A DNA stretch of 64,000 nt from Neptunicoccus cionae. GTDB lineage: Bacteria; Pseudomonadota; Alphaproteobacteria; Rhodobacterales; Rhodobacteraceae. Positions 62,528-64,000 of the stretch are shown piece after piece. The translations under genes were made by a program, and so were the position numbers. The DNA lies in the NCBI RefSeq assembly GCF_014643735.1, contig NZ_BMKA01000002.1, forward strand, positions 124,001 to 188,000. Direction: 5' to 3'. How positions within the stretch are numbered: position 1 is the first letter of the stretch; each line of letters begins with the position of its first letter. The notes under the pieces were generated by a model. It was not told the DNA's origin, searched no databases, and saw only the letters and a program-made list of their open reading frames with translations.

Positions 62528-63664
62528 GTGACTCATATTGACCGCAAATTCTTGCGCCTGCGCAGAACGCCCTTGCCGCCTGCACGTTTTACTCTTGTGG
62601 CAACGGCCAAGAACGAAGGCCCCTATCTATTAGAATGGGTCGCCTACCACCGCTCGATCGGCTTTAACGACATTATCATCTTTCAGAACGACTCCGAAGA
62701 TTATACCGGCAAGATTCTCACCTGCCTCGATGAAATCGGCGCCGTGCGCTATCGTTACAATCAGGCCAAGCGCGGTGGCCACCAGATTGCGGCTTACAAT
62801 CGCAGCGTCCGGCACACCGAATACCAGTCTGCTGACTGGGCGATGGCGCTTGATCTGGACGAATTTCTTGTAATCAAAACCGGTGACGGCACCCTGCCCG
62901 CACTGCTGTCCGCCGCGCCGAATTTCCACCGGATGCTGATTAACTGGAAACTGTTCGGCAGTTCGGGCATCGACACCATCCAGAGTGGCCTCATTACCGA
63001 CCGGTATTCGCTGGCCGAGAAGGACAGTTTTATCAACAAATACGTCCAGCCCTACAAGACCTTGTTCAAGCGGGATGCTTTCCTGCGGCCCGGCGTTCAC
63101 AAGCCAAGCAAGTTTCTGCTGGATGAAGAGATGATCACCGTGAACGGCTCGGGCCTTGGCGATGACGCTTTTGAAATCCGCAACTTTCAGTCCAATGATC
63201 CTGGTCTGCGCAGCCTTGCGCAGGTGAACCATTATATCGTGAAGGACCCGCAAAGTTTTGTCCTGAAATCGGCGAAGGGCAGCGCCCATCAGGCCAACCG
63301 TGATGTTGGTGAAGCCTATTGGGCAAAGCGTAACAAGAACCACGAACCCGACCACAGCATTCGCGCCAACCGCCCTCGTTTGATCCGTGAGATGAAGCGC
63401 CTTAACAACCTCTCCGGCGGTCGTCTGCGCGCCCTGACCGATCAGGCGGTGGCCTATCACCGCGAAAAATTCGACACGGTGCGCAGCGATCCGGATTTCG
63501 CCAAGCTCTACGATTTTTGCACCACCCGTAGCGGAGTAAAGCCCCCTGAACCTCGCCGAATTACCAACTTCCCAATCAAAGGCGTGCAACTGACCACCGG
63601 TTTGAAGAAAACCGATTACGGCGGGTTTCGGATACTCAACATCAAAGGCCGTCGCGCCTGCTGA
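62528..63664 (+). CDS. Glycosyltransferase family 2 / GT92-like protein
   Basis: Protein of 378 residues with an N-terminal GT-A-like start VATAKNEGPYLLEWVAYHRS (about 23-42), the DxD-like ALDLDEFLVI (about 107-116) and KPSKFLL / HYIVKDPQSFVLK later on. It resembles the DUF23/GT92-like proteins that often occur in polysaccharide loci of Rhodobacteraceae. The GTG at 62528 is taken as start (GGAG 8 bases upstream); the open frame back to 62255 crosses the palindrome and is not protein-like. Sugar and acceptor unknown. Confidence 0.82.
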   Translation: MTHIDRKFLRLRRTPLPPARFTLVATAKNEGPYLLEWVAYHRSIGFNDIIIFQNDSEDYTGKILTCLDEIGAVRYRYNQAKRGGHQIAAYNRSVRHTEYQSADWAMALDLDEFLVIKTGDGTLPALLSAAPNFHRMLINWKLFGSSGIDTIQSGLITDRYSLAEKDSFINKYVQPYKTLFKRDAFLRPGVHKPSKFLLDEEMITVNGSGLGDDAFEIRNFQSNDPGLRSLAQVNHYIVKDPQSFVLKSAKGSAHQANRDVGEAYWAKRNKNHEPDHSIRANRPRLIREMKRLNNLSGGRLRALTDQAVAYHREKFDTVRSDPDFAKLYDFCTTRSGVKPPEPRRITNFPIKGVQLTTGLKKTDYGGFRILNIKGRRAC

Positions 63665-63671
63665 TCCGGCC

Positions 63672-64000
63672 TTAGGCAGCTTTCGCCCTGCTCGTCCCAT
63701 CGGGAAGGCTGGCTAGCGGGCGGTTTGCCCGCTGGCCGGCCCAAACCGCCCCTAGCACAATCGCGGCACCTGCGAACTGCACCGGCGAGAGCGACTGGCC
63801 GAGCCACACCCAACCGAGCACAACAGCGGTCAAAGGGCTCATCATCCCGAGCATGGAGACAGCCGCCGGTTCCAGCCGCGCAACCCCGCGGAACCACAGC
63901 GCATAGGTCGCCGCAGCCCCCACCAGTCCAAGCCACGCCAGTCCTGCGAGGTTCGTTGCGCTCAACGGTGGCAGCGGCGGTTCAACCAGCACAGCAATCG
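63672..64000 (-). CDS. EamA/DMT-family transporter, C-terminal part
   Basis: Only the last ~109 residues are inside the window; the start lies beyond base 64000. The visible part has three or four hydrophobic helices (GLAWLGLVGAAATYALWF, AVSMLGMMSPLTAVVLGWVW, FAGAAIVLGAVWAG), the typical end of an EamA repeat of drug/metabolite transporters. It converges with the glycosyltransferase gene, with 7 bp between the stops. Confidence 0.85.
   Translation of the reverse strand, partial: IAVLVEPPLPPLSATNLAGLAWLGLVGAAATYALWFRGVARLEPAAVSMLGMMSPLTAVVLGWVWLGQSLSPVQFAGAAIVLGAVWAGQRANRPLASLPDGTSRAKAA

Noticed and set aside
1-64000. CRISPR array, insertion sequence or prophage
   Set aside because: No regularly spaced direct repeats, transposase or phage structural genes were found; the only larger repeats are the tRNA duplication, the twin terminators and the palindromes listed.

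Overview
The window is a gene-dense, roughly 57-60% GC bacterial chromosome segment. Gene content and protein sequences point to an alphaproteobacterium of the Rhodobacteraceae (Roseobacter group). The pointers are the ampD-rnpB-mraZ-mraW-ftsL-ftsI-murE-murF-mraY-murD run, a GatCAB/AspRS tRNA route, a DUF1127 protein beside a CcsR-like small RNA, TakP-like TRAP components, MeaB, an HpaR-type MarR protein and a Tup-type ABC pair. The species is inferred from family resemblance only. I see no prophage, insertion sequence or CRISPR array.

Layout. 1-2397: topA, cut at its 5' end. 2400-3350: a small region flanked by two near-identical terminators and holding an LprI-like secreted protein. 3380-12522 (minus): the mra/mur/fts part of the division and cell-wall cluster, ending at murD. 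13136-14828 (minus): rnpB overlapping the end of ampD, then an Excalibur lipoprotein. 14859-18461: gatCA, tadA, rluB and a cold-shock gene. 18832-26035 (plus): a stress or envelope cluster of TerC, a 30-residue membrane peptide, XpaC, TelA, a DUF2927 lipoprotein, an SPFH-GYF protein, a zinc-ribbon membrane protein and a rhomboid. 26185-29259: a small conserved gene, efp, a possible sRNA, rpmG and mrp. 29369-31400: tungstate-type ABC permease and ATPase, then an sRNA-DUF1127 module with two matching palindromic promoter elements. 31488-38340: uvrD, pyc and a phosphodiesterase. 38435-38713: two tRNA-Gly(GCC) genes in a 204-bp tandem duplication. 38865-43907: a TRAP transporter with IclR- and MarR-type regulators. 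44219-50503: an L,D-transpeptidase, aspS, a methyltransferase, pabC/pabB, a lytic transglycosylase and a phosphatase. 50679-55938: carB, a GNAT-LuxR pair and an XRE regulator. 56691-64000: tdk, rpmB, meaB, a DUF3108 protein, hrpB, a glycosyltransferase and the end of an EamA transporter.

Most of the window is housekeeping: peptidoglycan precursor synthesis and septal synthesis, tRNA charging and modification, ribosomal proteins L33 and L28, EF-P, anaplerosis by pyruvate carboxylase, folate precursor synthesis and carbamoyl phosphate.

The most interesting accessory parts are: (a) the sRNA with CCUCCC-bearing hairpin loops next to a DUF1127 gene, where each unit is preceded by the same T-N11-A palindrome and AGCGG element; (b) the TerC/XpaC/TelA/SPFH/zinc-ribbon/rhomboid cluster, including an overlooked 30-residue membrane peptide joined to xpaC by a TGATG overlap; and (c) a translationally coupled pair in which a GNAT enzyme with LuxI-like spacing of acidic residues sits where an acyl-homoserine-lactone synthase would precede a LuxR-type receptor. 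Functions given to these three are inference.
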